64,000 bases of DNA from Haladaptatus pallidirubidus (GCF_020700235.1 NZ_CP085301.1:1612001-1676000); one strand, 5' to 3'. Counted from the stretch's first letter, positions 9,632-19,331 are shown. The notes: a model not told the origin generated them from the letters alone. Translations and numbers: made by a program.

Positions 9632-10876
9632 ATGGTATCAGTGCTAACCGTCGCTGGTGTTGTCGTTGCCGTATTCGTTGGGTTCAATATTGGTGGCTCA
9701 TCGACGGGTGTAGCGTTCGGTCCGGCAGTCGGCTCACGTCTCCTTCGGAAGGCGACCGCAGCAGCCCTGTTCGTCGGCTTCGGCTTTCTCGGAGCATGGA
9801 CCGTCGGTCGGAACGTCATCGCGACAATGAGCAGCAGTATTGTACCGGCAACCCAATTCACACCTGCCGCGAGCGTCGCTGTCTTGTTCTTCACCGGCAT
9901 GTCACTCCTTATTTCGAATCTCTACGGCGTTCCAGCCTCGACGTCAATGACGGCCGTTGGCGCCATCGTTGGACTGGGCCTCGCGTCGAACACACTCAAT
10001 CAGGCACTGATGTTTACTATCGTCTCAGCATGGATCGTCGCGCCGCTGATCAGCCTCAGCATCGGAATAGTGGTCGGGCGTTACATCTACCCGTATCTGG
10101 ATCGCTATGTCGCGTTCACAAAGTTCGATCTCCACTTTATCCAACTCGACCGTTCTGGGACGATTCCCCGACTCTACCTAAATCCTAACGCGACACGGCA
10201 GGACATCATTGGATCACTCTCGGTAGTCGTCATTGCGTGCTACATGGCGTTTTCGGCGGGAGCGTCGAACGCGGCGAACGCTGTGGCCCCCCTCGTCGGC
10301 GAAGGGGGATCGCTCACCGTCAACCAGGGCGTCCTGCTCGCGGTGGTGGCCTTCGGTCTAGGCAGTTTCACCATCGCCCGTCGCACGCTGGAGACGGTAG
10401 GAGATGATATTACGGAGCTTCCAATTCTCGCTTCACTGATTGTCTCCATAGTCGGTGGCACTATCATCACGATTCTATCCTACTTCGGAATCCCGGCGAG
10501 TCTCGCAGTAAGTACGACATCGACGATTATTGGACTTGGATGGGGTCGGGCAAGCCGAGCAGCGACACTCGTAGAGTTTGCGACGCCGAAACGTGAACAT
10601 CCGGATTTAGAGGTCGCGACAGGAGCGCTGGTCACCTCCCGCGCTGAGGATATGCCTGCAAGTCCAACGATCGGCGATATTGCCCGTTACGAGGAACCGG
10701 CAGAGAAGCCGGAAGAATTGCCAGACGTGCCTGACGTTGGTGCGGAGGGGCCGGCGGATCTCGATCAGCGGAGCCTCTTCGACCCAGCAGCGGCCAAGCG
10801 TATCGTTACGATGTGGGTGTTGACGCCCTCGCTGGCGGTTGTCGGTTCCTACCCGGTATTCACATTCCTGTTGTGA
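9632..10876 (+). CDS. PiT-family inorganic phosphate transporter
   Basis: A 414-residue polytopic membrane protein made of two related halves, as in PiT/PHO-4 permeases. The second half has the family signature AGASNAANAVAPLVG. The first half has the variant VGFNIGGSSTGVAFGPAVG and PASTSMTAVGAIVGLG. A soluble acidic insert (about residues 325-385) precedes a final helix. Predicted to import phosphate with a cation. No PhoU-like regulator is adjacent. The ATG is preceded by a purine-rich GAGAGAATACA stretch. Intact. Confidence 0.88.
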   Translation: MVSVLTVAGVVVAVFVGFNIGGSSTGVAFGPAVGSRLLRKATAAALFVGFGFLGAWTVGRNVIATMSSSIVPATQFTPAASVAVLFFTGMSLLISNLYGVPASTSMTAVGAIVGLGLASNTLNQALMFTIVSAWIVAPLISLSIGIVVGRYIYPYLDRYVAFTKFDLHFIQLDRSGTIPRLYLNPNATRQDIIGSLSVVVIACYMAFSAGASNAANAVAPLVGEGGSLTVNQGVLLAVVAFGLGSFTIARRTLETVGDDITELPILASLIVSIVGGTIITILSYFGIPASLAVSTTSTIIGLGWGRASRAATLVEFATPKREHPDLEVATGALVTSRAEDMPASPTIGDIARYEEPAEKPEELPDVPDVGAEGPADLDQRSLFDPAAAKRIVTMWVLTPSLAVVGSYPVFTFLL

Positions 10877-10907
10877 ACGTCCCTTAAACGATATCGCGTA
10901 AACGATA

Positions 10908-11434
10908 TTACGGGATCCCGATGTACCGGTGCCGATAGAACTGATAGAGGCATGCAATCGGGACATTGAGCAGCGGAATGATCATGAGATAATAGAGAAT
11001 GGTTGGCTTCCACGCAGAGTAATTCCCATTTAACGATCTTTTCGCGCCAATTCGTAAGTGGTAGCCTTCCGGGTCGAATGCGTTCGCAAGGACGTTTTCT
11101 TCGATAAGACGGACTCGTGCCCGATAGACATCGTATATACGATATCGGCGTACATCAAAATCAGAAACTTAGAGAGCGCAACCATTCCAATGAAAAGTAG
11201 ATACGAACCCCTACTTTCAAATGATAATGCAAGAATCGCTGTAACAACCGCAACCGCCCAATCAGCAGTTAAATCGAATCGGCCAAGAAAGGTCGCTGAC
11301 TGAGACATCTCGCCACGGTAATACTGCAGAAGTAACGAAAGCAGCTCAGAGCGATCGTATACGGCCTCTTCAGCGACTTCAGGTTCTTCTTCCCCCTCTG
11401 GTTTTAAACTCGTCTGTTTCTTCCACCATAACAT
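10908..11434 (-). pseudogene. DUF2270 membrane protein, single frameshift
   Basis: The first 92 residues (YRGEMSQSATFLGRFDLTAD, helix, helix) match the DUF2270 pattern. The frame then runs into nonsense, but one base over the expected continuation appears: DVRRYRIYDVYRARVRLIEE, FDPEGYHLRIGAKRSL and a last helix ending at TAA 10908-10910. The break falls at a run of four T (minus strand) near 11155-11162; one more T would restore the frame. The full protein would be about 175 residues with three to four helices. Either a true mutation, a homopolymer read error or, less likely, programmed frameshifting. Confidence 0.8.
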
Positions 11435-11922
11435 CCGTCTAGAAGCTATTCACTAGCTTAACCTTGCGTTACCAGAATTCAAATATATGCACCTAATCGT
11501 AGTGTTCTTGCTGAAATCATCTATCTTCTGTGCTGCGATTCACCGAGTTACTCTCTCACTCTCTCTTTTGGAATGATACACGTTCTAATGTCTATTGGCG
11601 CTTGTTCTCAGTCTTGGCGAGATGGTTGACTACTTGGATATCTTATATACTATCTATGGCAATCATAGAACTTGCAACCGCTTTTTCGTCCTCGCAATCA
11701 TCGCCGGTGTCCTCGGAGCAAGAGGTGTTGCTAGCCTGTCAATGGAGGTGGCAAAATGGCTCGTGATCATTTATCGTTGTTCTTTCATTTTTTCATTTTT
11801 ATTATAGACATTGAGAAATTTATAAATTGTCCATTTGATAATATTATCCTACGTTGTTGAATACGGTCTTCTTCATGATGGTGACTTCTGAATGAAGCTA
11901 ATATGATAAAAGATCGAAGAGT
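11435..11922 (+). other. gap with possible membrane-gene remnant
   Basis: No convincing intact gene. Around 11590-11800 one frame reads [21 protein letters not shown] and further on an aliphatic helix. This may be a decayed membrane protein; I cannot assign it. The stretch 11780-11900 is AT-rich and probably carries the promoter of the gene at 11923. Confidence 0.35.
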
Positions 11923-12135
11923 ATGCTAATGTGTGCCCAGAACGCTACTCACTGGGAGTACCGCAGCCTTAGACCACCACGTGAGGAAACACAGAAGGAA
12001 GCGAGTGATCCCACAGACCAACTCAACGAACTTGGAGCTGACGGATGGGAGTTCGTCGGAACGATTGAGTATGAGGGCGGTGGCACGAAGTACCTCGTTC
12101 TAAAACGACCGCTGGACGCTGATACGGAGGAATGA
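11923..12135 (+). CDS. DUF4177-like small protein
   Basis: A 70-residue protein: WEYRSLRPPREE, then LNELGADGWEFVGTIEYEGG and YLVLKRP. The alternating strands around an LNxLGxxGWE motif match the DUF4177 fold. Its stop codon is followed immediately by the ATG of the membrane protein at 12136, so the two are almost certainly co-transcribed and may work together. The start may be the second Met (MCAQ). Confidence 0.75.
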   Translation: MLMCAQNATHWEYRSLRPPREETQKEASDPTDQLNELGADGWEFVGTIEYEGGGTKYLVLKRPLDADTEE

Positions 12136-13155
12136 ATGAGTAACAACGAAAGCGATATTGGGACTGCGAATACGATGCGAGGACGGTCAGAAGAGAGCCG
12201 GCTCAAAATATGGGTTCTCTTTCGGATGAATAGATTTCTCCTTACTGGATTGCTTGCTCTTCTTGTCTTTCTCTCATTTCTTGTATTCAGTCTCACGCTC
12301 AATCCATCGCTTCCAAGCGAAATCAAATCAACCGATACAATTGAAACGATTTTTTCTGCGATGATCGGTGTCATCGTCACCGGAACAACGTTGGTCGTTA
12401 CAATCAGCCAGCTTGTTCTCTCAGAAGAAAACGGGCCATTAGGTGACCAGCGTAAGCGGATGAGTGATGCGATGGACTTTCGCACCTACACCAAAGACTT
12501 GTTCAACTCTGTCGTCCCAGCCGATCCTTCGAAATTTCTTGGTCAACTCGTGAATGAAACTGAGCGACGAGCAGAGGTTCTCGATCGGCTTATCGGTGAG
12601 AGCGATGATGAGGAACTAATCCGCCAAGTTTCCGAGTTCGTCGATAGTCTGCATGGAAACGCGAAAGAAGTCCAAGACGAACTTGAAGGGTCCCAGTTTG
12701 GAACTTTTGATGTTCTATTTTCGGCATTGAATTTCAACTATGGATGGAAGATCTACCAAGTTGAACGAATGGTAGACGAATTTGCCGATTCACTGAGCGA
12801 TAACCAACAACTGGCCTTCGATGATCTGGAAACAGCTCTGGCTATGTTCGGTCCCGCCCGAGAACACATTAAGACGCTGTACTTCCAGTGGGCGCTCGTT
12901 AACCTCTCCCAATATATTCTTTATGCAGCGATTCCAGCGCTCATCGTTTCCGGTGGTATGCTGACCTTCGTTGGAGCGGAAACTTTCAGCGGTACATTCC
13001 TTTCAATTCCCATTATTACATGGGTTGTGAGCGGAGCGTTTACAGTGACACTCATTCCCTTCCTTTTATTCACCTCCTACATTCTTCGGATTGCCCCTGT
13101 TGCTAAACGAACGCTTGCTATTGGTCCGCTTATCCTTCGTGAATCTCAACGATAA
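12136..13155 (+). CDS. four-helix membrane protein of unknown function
   Basis: A 339-residue protein: N-terminal soluble stretch, two hydrophobic helices (about 37-57 and 75-97), a long acidic, helical cytoplasmic domain (about 100-255) and two C-terminal helices (about 258-282 and 295-320). The ISQLVLSEENGPLGDQRKRM segment after helix 2 looks conserved and resembles DUF2254-like channels only faintly. Directly coupled to the DUF4177-like gene. Not identified further. Confidence 0.7.
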   Translation: MSNNESDIGTANTMRGRSEESRLKIWVLFRMNRFLLTGLLALLVFLSFLVFSLTLNPSLPSEIKSTDTIETIFSAMIGVIVTGTTLVVTISQLVLSEENGPLGDQRKRMSDAMDFRTYTKDLFNSVVPADPSKFLGQLVNETERRAEVLDRLIGESDDEELIRQVSEFVDSLHGNAKEVQDELEGSQFGTFDVLFSALNFNYGWKIYQVERMVDEFADSLSDNQQLAFDDLETALAMFGPAREHIKTLYFQWALVNLSQYILYAAIPALIVSGGMLTFVGAETFSGTFLSIPIITWVVSGAFTVTLIPFLLFTSYILRIAPVAKRTLAIGPLILRESQR

Positions 13156-13236
13156 TAGCTCACAAATCATCTAAATAATATTGCGAAATAAATTGCCGCT
13201 ATAGTTAACTAACTGTCGATAGTCACTATATTCGGA

Positions 13237-13515
13237 ATGATGGGTGAAAGTCAAGAAGAAATGAGGGAACAGCCAGAACAAAAAGCAGCAGGTGAATCCG
13301 CACAGGATCCAATCGTACTCGCAGCTCTCGCATCCGTTGGCCTGTCCTGGTATCAATTCTTCATCCGTGGCAACAGAACTCGGGGGATATTCATCGGGTT
13401 GTGGCCACCAACACTTCTCGCATTTGCGAGCTACTTCAACCAAAAACAGATGGAAAAGCGCATGAATCCGACTAATATAATGAGTTCTGTCAAAAAAATG
13501 ATCGGCAGTAAATAA
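13237..13515 (+). CDS. small basic membrane-associated protein
   Basis: 92 residues. A charged Gln/Glu-rich N-terminus (1-24) precedes a helix (ALASVGLSWYQFFIRG), a GIFIGLWPPTLLAFASYF helix and a Lys/Met-rich tail. Probably real because of its hydrophobic/charged layout and clean start; family unknown. Confidence 0.55.
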   Translation: MMGESQEEMREQPEQKAAGESAQDPIVLAALASVGLSWYQFFIRGNRTRGIFIGLWPPTLLAFASYFNQKQMEKRMNPTNIMSSVKKMIGSK

Positions 13516-13634
13516 TCTGCCGTCTTTTTGCTCAGAGAAGACTCTCACAACCATTCAGCCACGTTTGAACTAGTGGTTCACTCTAATATTTATTCTCTGT
13601 ATTTATCAACAAAATCACTTAGTATCACGACCAT

Positions 13635-13750
13635 CCCACTGAGCACCACTACGTCGTCACGCTGGACGACGGTACGGGCGATGCGATGGCCTCGGGGACT
13701 TTCCGTGCTGGCCGTGCGTGCAAACGGGACGAAAGGAACTACCAAACTAA
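13635..13750 (+). pseudogene. SWIM-gene remnant with internal deletion
   Basis: EHHYVVTLDDGTGDAMA (SWIM core strand) is joined directly, with a frame change, to LGDFPCWPCVQTGRKELPN, the C-terminal end of the family. About 45 residues including the CxC...CxH zinc knuckle are deleted. The surrounding 13516-13923 holds nothing else recognisable. Confidence 0.75.
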
Positions 13751-13923
13751 CCACCGCTTCAGCTGTTTTTATCCATGTTACGGCAATTGACGTTCTCGGA
13801 TATCACCGACTAGTGAACGCTCATAGAACACAGAGATTAGGAATGAGACTATTATAGCTCAAACTCTAATAGTCTCACCACTAACTTCGAAGCACATACA
13901 TACCCTGTATTTCTACAGTACGT

Positions 13924-15339
13924 ATGGAACAGTTCGTCAATCGAATTAAGGAACTCAACCGACTCAAGGCGCTGTACGGTAGCGAGCAGGCGGAACTCGC
14001 GATCATCTACGGGCGTCGGCAGATCGGGAAGAGCGAACTCGTTCGTCAATCCATTATTGATCGAAACGACGTCGTCTACTATCAGGCAGTCCAAGGAACT
14101 CCCACTACCCAACTTTCTCGCTTCGTTGAAACAGCTGCCTCAACATTTCCCAGCATTACGTCCGTCAAAGAAGAATGGGAACCACTTCTTACACACCTCG
14201 TTGAGAGAGACGCAATCATCATTCTCGATGAATTTCCCTACCTCATCGAATCAGACAAGAGTTTCCCCTCTATTGTGCAACACCTGTGGGACACCGGCGT
14301 AGACGACAGTCAAGCAACGCTCATCCTTACGGGGTCAGCGGTCGGTATGATTCACACCTATTTGCTTGATGGCGGTGCGCCACTCTATGGACGTATTTCC
14401 CAGACGCCGAATGGTCGAATAGAGCTCACACAACTCCCCTTCCGGTCAGTCCAAGAGTTCGTTCCGGGATACACCCCGGAGGACCGTGTGTTTGTGTATG
14501 GTGTCTTCGGTGGCACACCGCGCTATCTAGATCCGCTCGATGCATCACGATCACTAGGGGAAAATATTACACGACTATTGTGTGATCCGGATGGGCCACT
14601 CCATAGCGAGCCCGAAACAGTGCTCCAAATGGAACTCAGTGAGGTAAACACGTATTTCTCGGTATTAGAATCCATAGCGAGGGGAAATCGAAGTCGAAAC
14701 GAAATCGCACAGGGGGCCGGTATTGAGAGCACCAACACGTCCTATTATTTCGACCGCTTGGAAACGCTTCAGATCATCGAAAAACATCATCCAGCACTCG
14801 CTGACCCAACTCGAAGTAAACGAACACGCTACAAAATTCGAGATCCCGTCTTTCGTTTTTACTTCCGGTATCTGTATGGTCGTGGTGGACAATATGAACT
14901 CTATGGCGAAAATGCATACGAGGATCTGATCGAACCAGAGTTGCCGGACTTCGTGAGCGAAACGTTTGAAGAACTTTGCCACGACGCACTCCCTGAATTG
15001 TATCCCGAATGTACATTCACACGGGTGCCGAGTCAGTGGTGGTACAAAGGACGTGAAATCGATGTCGTCGCCCCGACTGACGGGCCAAAACTTCTCGTCG
15101 GTGAAGCCAAGTTCACAAATGCTCCACTCGGATATGATATCCTCAACACTCTCGAAGAGACGGTAGAGTATATCGACTGGACACCGAAGACGGGCGGCAA
15201 TCCGTCATATGAATACGCGTTATTTAGCCGATCGGGATTCAAATCGTCCGTAGAAGAAGCTGCTGACGATCGTACTGACATCCACCTTTTTGACCTCAAC
15301 GATGTTGTAGACACATTTGAGACAGACAAAACACGCTGA
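13924..15339 (+). CDS. archaeal ATPase with DUF234 nuclease-like C-terminus
   Basis: A 471-residue protein. The AAA/STAND-like ATPase domain (about 1-215) shows Walker A YGRRQIGKSE, Walker B AIIILDEFP and sensor LILTGS. It is followed by a winged helix (about 240-300) and a C-terminal DUF234 domain (about 310-465). That domain has a PD-(D/E)xK-like pattern, GREIDVVA then LVGEAKF. This family of archaeal ATPases is expanded in mobile and accessory DNA; its targets are unknown. The gene is complete and stands alone. Confidence 0.88.
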   Translation: MEQFVNRIKELNRLKALYGSEQAELAIIYGRRQIGKSELVRQSIIDRNDVVYYQAVQGTPTTQLSRFVETAASTFPSITSVKEEWEPLLTHLVERDAIIILDEFPYLIESDKSFPSIVQHLWDTGVDDSQATLILTGSAVGMIHTYLLDGGAPLYGRISQTPNGRIELTQLPFRSVQEFVPGYTPEDRVFVYGVFGGTPRYLDPLDASRSLGENITRLLCDPDGPLHSEPETVLQMELSEVNTYFSVLESIARGNRSRNEIAQGAGIESTNTSYYFDRLETLQIIEKHHPALADPTRSKRTRYKIRDPVFRFYFRYLYGRGGQYELYGENAYEDLIEPELPDFVSETFEELCHDALPELYPECTFTRVPSQWWYKGREIDVVAPTDGPKLLVGEAKFTNAPLGYDILNTLEETVEYIDWTPKTGGNPSYEYALFSRSGFKSSVEEAADDRTDIHLFDLNDVVDTFETDKTR

Positions 15340-15532
15340 GCACCAGGGCGTTGTCTCTACACGCGACGAATATCGTTCCTTAGCGGGATTTCGATCTTCG
15401 TCGGATGCCTGCTATTTGCAACCTATACAACTCCCCATTTCGGCCTCGGATGAAACCCATAACCTTGCTAATAGTGACTTATGAGTCAACAGAAAGCTCA
15501 TAGCAAGACAACACTCAGTAACAGTCATACCT

Positions 15533-15923
15533 ATGCCACCGGCATTGTATCTCGAATATTTTCTCACGCTCGTTCTGTTCGCGGTTGGGTGGGTATCCCT
15601 CGGTTACTGGATATTCACTGATGCCACTGCTCGTGGCAGTTCATCGGCACTGTCTTGGGCTTTCGGCACGTTGGTTTTCCTTCCGACTGGCGTGTATTAT
15701 ATCCTCTTCTATCGGCGCTCACACGAACGAGATGTCCAAGAGACGCGTCGTGAACGAATCGCAGGGATCCTGGCGGCCGGTAGTATTGTAGCGACGGGAA
15801 CAGGCGTGTGGCTCGCCCCACCAGACCCCGTTCACACAAGTCCAGTTCATGCCGACCGCCCTTGCCGTGACTGTATTGGTGCTGCTTTTATTCGAACGTC
15901 GGATCAGAGCAAGCAGATCGTAA
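15533..15923 (+). pseudogene. three-helix membrane protein, single frameshift
   Basis: Two helices (residues about 9-28 and 38-58) are encoded from the ATG at 15533. After GVWLAPPDP the frame drifts into an unlikely Cys/His-rich tail to 15973. One base over, the natural continuation is FTQVQFMPTALAVTVLVLLL then FERRIRASRS with a stop at 15921-15923, giving a third helix and a basic end. An extra G near 15829 explains the shift. The full product would be about 130 residues. Function unknown. Confidence 0.6.
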
Positions 15924-15996
15924 TCGGTCACTGCGGGTTTCAATTGGGTCTGAGTGACTGCTATTCCATCTGAATCCAAATAGTTCGACGGTGCGT

Positions 15997-16332
15997 CACG
16001 AACTGATCCACGCATGGCACCCCCGGAATGGTCGAAGTGACCAATGAAAGCCATGAGAACCCCGCTGACCACCACTACGTCGTGACGCTGGACGACGGTA
16101 TGGGCGATGCGATGGCCTGCACCTGCCCGCACCACGTTCACCGGTACGCATTCTGTGAGCACATGCCTGCCGTCGAAAACGCAACTGACGATGGGACACT
16201 TGAGACGTTCCCGTCCGAGAACAACGAGACAGACGAAGACGACGCTGAACCAGAAAATGCGATTGTGATAGCCTGAACGGCTTCCCGTGCTGGCCGTGTG
16301 TGAGGACGGGACGAAAGGAACTGCCGAAGTAA
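15997..16332 (+). pseudogene. hybrid SprT/SWIM remnant
   Basis: HELIHAW, the SprT catalytic helix, is followed without a gap by PGMVEVTNESHENPADHHY in another frame, the start of the SWIM core. The SWIM part keeps CTCPHHVHRYAFCEHM and runs to about 16255. A one-base shift then precedes CDCDSLNGFPCWPCV and RTGRKELPK ending at 16330-16332. The intact cassette order is SWIM then SprT, so this joint is inverted in order and must come from recombination between copies. Confidence 0.75.
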
Positions 16333-16502
16333 CCACCGCTTCAGCCCTTTTTATTGCTACTTCGGAGGTTGATACAGAGTGACCAGAATCCTAAGCTGAC
16401 AATGATTGACCAACCATCACAGAAGAGAGCTAGTCCATATTCGCCGTTCAGCGCATCTATAAGTCGATTAGAGTGGAACAGACACCCAGAGAGAGGAACA
16501 CT

Positions 16503-17066
16503 ATGGAACAACAAGTGCTGTTCATTCATGGTGCTGGAGGATACGAAGAAGATAAAAAATTAGCAGTGAACCTACAGGATGTATTGGGGGCTGCATACAA
16601 AGTACAGTATCCACGGATGCCAAATGAAGATCATCTCGGATACGAGGCATGGAAACAGCAGATCGTAACGGAACTTGCTGCATTGGATGATGAGGTGATT
16701 CTTCTCGGACACTCTTTGGGCGGTTCGATTCTGTTAAAATGTCTTTCCGAGGAGAAGATGGACGTGCCTATCGCTGGTCTATTCCTTATCGCATTGCCTT
16801 TCTGGGGTACCGAAGGGTGGCAAGTTAGCGAGTACGAACTAGAGAAAAACGTTGCGTCGAAGCTCCCAAGTGAACTACCTATGTTCTTTTACCACAACCG
16901 AGACGATGAAATAGTACCATTTTCCCACCTCGTGCTGTACGCGGAAAAACTTCCGCAGGCAACTATTCACGAGTATGATACCGGTGGACATCAGTTCAAC
17001 AACGATTTGTCTGACGTTGCTCGGGACATCAAACGACTGGAAAAGAAGAACTCATCTGTGCGGTAG
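16503..17066 (+). CDS. RBBP9/YdeN-type alpha/beta hydrolase
   Basis: 187 residues from the ATG at 16503; the longer start at 16473 adds ten non-conserved residues. VLFIHGAGG gives the oxyanion region, LLGHSLGGSI the nucleophile elbow (Ser about 79), FYHNRDDEIVPF the acid and GGHQF the His. Small serine hydrolases of this family act on unknown esters or peptides in the cytoplasm. Followed by an IS200/IS605-type remnant starting about five bases after its stop. Confidence 0.85.
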   Translation: MEQQVLFIHGAGGYEEDKKLAVNLQDVLGAAYKVQYPRMPNEDHLGYEAWKQQIVTELAALDDEVILLGHSLGGSILLKCLSEEKMDVPIAGLFLIALPFWGTEGWQVSEYELEKNVASKLPSELPMFFYHNRDDEIVPFSHLVLYAEKLPQATIHEYDTGGHQFNNDLSDVARDIKRLEKKNSSVR

Positions 17067-17245
17067 CGAGGAAACCCCGCCGTGAACAGCGGGGAGGAAT
17101 CGCGTTCGGTTAGCTGGGCATTCACACGTGTTTCGCCCGGCTGTCTGTCCTACTTGAATGGGCCGTCGGTATCCAAGGCCTTTGCGCCTTGAATCACTAA
17201 CCTGCGCCACCAACGGCGCACAAAGAGCACCGACTTCAGCGTACT

Positions 17246-17583
17246 GTGTCGACGTATCGCCGTGCGCTCAGCGAAGCGTTCGAGAGTGGCGCGGATACAC
17301 AGACTGCGGTCAATGATGTCGTCAGCGGCTACACCCTCACGTCCTACGCCAAAGACGCGCTCAAGAAGTACGTCCCGCAACTTCGCCGGACGTACAATGC
17401 TTCGGAACTCGAAGACGACCACCCTGTTCGATTCACGAACCGGGGATTCCGAATCGACCATTCCGAGGAGCGAACGCACGAGTTCTGCTGGCCCATTCCA
17501 CAGGCCGGACGTGGCAACGCCTTCTGGATTTCGCTCCGTATCAACCCCGCTCAGCGGGAGTTGTGGGTGGACTTTATACTAAC
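17246..17583 (+). pseudogene. TnpB N-terminal fragment
   Basis: The translation (ALSEAFESGADTQTAVNDVV, LTSYAKDALKKYVPQL, DDHPVRFTNRGF, HEFCWPIPQAGRGNAFWI) matches the N-terminal third of one haloarchaeal TnpB (IS1341-type) lineage. The RuvC acidic residues and the C-terminal zinc ribbon are absent, so no nuclease can be made. The sequence stops matching at about 17570, where an isolated TACTAACC half-site occurs (17577-17584). Confidence 0.75.
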
Positions 17584-17628
17584 CTACACGCTTCTGCTGA
17601 AGTTCTCAGAGCGTAACAGGAATGGTGT

Positions 17629-17643
17629 GCTGAATAGAGAGTG
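17629..17643 (+). repeat. dispersed CTGAATA element
   Basis: TGCTGAATAGAGAGT; one of at least eight related copies in the window, here inside the IS200/IS605 remnant. Confidence 0.45.
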
Positions 17644-17819
17644 TTTATCCAGCAGTCGCTCCTGCCAACTGTCGGTGAGCTGTGACGGCACCGTGGGGGT
17701 GTTGTACGTGACGTTCAGTGAACCACCTCGGGATCACGCCCCGAGGTACTCGGCCTGTTCAGACTGTAGAAGGCTGCTTAGTCCGAGCATTTAATCATCT
17801 TCCATCGATAGCGATAGAT

Positions 17820-18212
17820 ATGGGTTACCATCTCATTGACCCGAACGACCTTGACCAGTGGGACAACCGTCCGACCGATGTTCGGTCGCTCAGTGTTGCA
17901 GCAGGATACGACTATCAAAACTCGAAGCTCGGTCTTCGGGTCTACGAACTCGCTCCCGGTGAGCAGTCCGGGCTGAGCTACCACTCCCATGACGAGCAAG
18001 TCGAGGCATTCTACGTTCTCGACGGTACACTTCACGTCGAAACCCCCGACGAGACGTATGTTGTCGAATCCGACCACGTCCTCTTCGTCGATCCTGGGAG
18101 CCCGCAACGAGCGTTCAATCCCGAAACCGCCGAAACAGCCACACGTATCCTCGCCATCGGGGCGCCATCAGTCGACGACGCGCACCCGTACGATCCATCT
18201 GATGACGCGTGA
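17820..18212 (+). CDS. cupin-domain protein
   Basis: 130 residues from the ATG at 17820; the longer frame begins inside the IS end. Single cupin fold: YELAPGEQSG, then HSHDEQVEAFYVLDG (metal-binding His-x-His and Glu) and VLFVDPGSPQRAFNP. Probably a small-molecule-binding or sugar-isomerase-like protein. The promoter would lie in the IS right end. Confidence 0.8.
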   Translation: MGYHLIDPNDLDQWDNRPTDVRSLSVAAGYDYQNSKLGLRVYELAPGEQSGLSYHSHDEQVEAFYVLDGTLHVETPDETYVVESDHVLFVDPGSPQRAFNPETAETATRILAIGAPSVDDAHPYDPSDDA

Positions 18213-18371
18213 TCCGTCTATCCACTGTACGGGCGAAAAACAACTTCACATAACGACTAGATTGGGAGACGGCTCAACGAATATCGCCCCCCGGGTTCAT
18301 GATAAGTACAGAGTATCTATTCAGCAGTTCGGGATGATCAGGGAAGGGAGGTAACAGACCTTACCCATCAG

Positions 18372-18596
18372 ATGTGCACTGTGAACGGTGCGCGTGAGAG
18401 TTATATCGATGGTAGTTGTAGTTCTTGCACCCGACAGGACGATCTACTCGTGACATGCAGCAACTGCGGAGAGGAGGAGTACCTGGTCAGACAGTACCAT
18501 GTTCACCTTTCTACGGGCCAAGTCGTCGAAATATATCTCTGCAAAGGATGTCGCCACAAATTCGTCACTGCCAACTGGGTTGAGTTCGTAATTTAG
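18372..18596 (+). CDS. small multi-CxxC zinc protein
   Basis: 74 residues with three CxxC pairs (CSSC, CSNC, CKGC) and an intervening beta stretch (VHLSTGQVVEIYLC). It is probably a zinc-binding protein; haloarchaea have many such short proteins of unknown function. The start is plausible but unsupported by other evidence. Confidence 0.55.
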   Translation: MCTVNGARESYIDGSCSSCTRQDDLLVTCSNCGEEEYLVRQYHVHLSTGQVVEIYLCKGCRHKFVTANWVEFVI

Positions 18597-18718
18597 CCGC
18601 TCGGTACTGATAGGTACGCAAGCTCGAGGTGAATCTACCCAGGAGCAATACTTTGCGAGATTCGCGCCTTGTTTCTTGCAGCGGCTCATCAGGTTGCCGA
18701 GTTGCTGTCACAGATTGC

Positions 18719-18747
18719 GTGCTGAATAGAGAGGCTGAATTCAGCAC
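18719..18747. repeat. CTGAATA element as inverted repeat
   Basis: GTGCTGAAT and ATTCAGCAC form perfect 9-base arms around 11 bases. The left arm extends as the dispersed element (GTGCTGAATAGAGAGG). It lies between the zinc protein and the GNAT gene. Confidence 0.5.
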
Positions 18748-18785
18748 CAGTGGTTTGCAGATAAATCGTTACAGCGTCCGTACTG

Positions 18786-19262
18786 CTACAATTCCTTCTC
18801 CATGATTGGCACATCATACGGGCGGTTACTGAGTCGCTCAATCCCAATCCGTTCGTACCCTTCTTGCCGATACCAGTCTTCAAGGAACGGGTGTCTGGAT
18901 AGCGTACGGAGATGAATCGAATCTTGACCGTCCGCCTTCGCGTGCTCCTCGACGGATTCGAGAAGCAGTTGTCCGATTCCTTCCCCTTGATAGTCTGGTG
19001 AAACCGCGAGCCGTCCAATCTCGGGCGTGTCCCAGTCTGAGCGTGGGATGAGTTGAACGACACCGACTATCTCATCCTCGCGTTTCGCAACTAACACTGT
19101 CCGGTTGCGAAGCCAGTCTGCAACATCGTCCGTATCACACTCAAGGACACTCGATGGGAATCCCATCCGTTTGTTTTCCCGATATGCAGTGTGATACACC
19201 TTTACCAACACGGAGACGTATTCAGCCGTCGCGTTCCGGACTTCTAGCGTCATGGTATCCAT
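18786..19262 (-). CDS. GNAT N-acetyltransferase
   Basis: 158 residues with the GNAT acetyl-CoA motif (RLAVSPDYQGEGIGQLLLES) preceded by strand VGVVQLIP. Transfers an acetyl group to an unknown acceptor. A second Met (MTLEV) three codons in is an equally good start. Confidence 0.85.
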   Translation of the reverse strand: MDTMTLEVRNATAEYVSVLVKVYHTAYRENKRMGFPSSVLECDTDDVADWLRNRTVLVAKREDEIVGVVQLIPRSDWDTPEIGRLAVSPDYQGEGIGQLLLESVEEHAKADGQDSIHLRTLSRHPFLEDWYRQEGYERIGIERLSNRPYDVPIMEKEL

Positions 19263-19331
19263 TGTATTCCCTCCTGAATTAGCGTTTCTCCAATGCGTGG
19301 CTTAACTATCTGCTGGCGAAGTCGCGTGACC

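Larger units (their letters stand above)
17071..17760 (+). mobile_element. IS200/IS605-type (TnpB) element remnant
   Basis: About 690 bases bounded by two hairpin-type ends. The left hairpin is CCCCGC..GCGGGG (17075-17094) followed by AGGAAT. The right hairpin is CCTCGGG-7-CCCGAGG (17726-17746) followed by TACTCGGCCTG. Both resemble right ends of haloarchaeal IS200/IS605 elements, which overlap the guide RNA scaffold of TnpB. A TnpB fragment lies between. It could be mobilised only in trans, like the palindrome-associated elements described in Haloquadratum; that comparison is inference. Confidence 0.65.

Noticed and set aside
10908..11434. Programmed frameshifting in the DUF2270 gene
   Set aside because: No clear slippery heptamer or downstream structure was found; a homopolymer indel explains it more simply.
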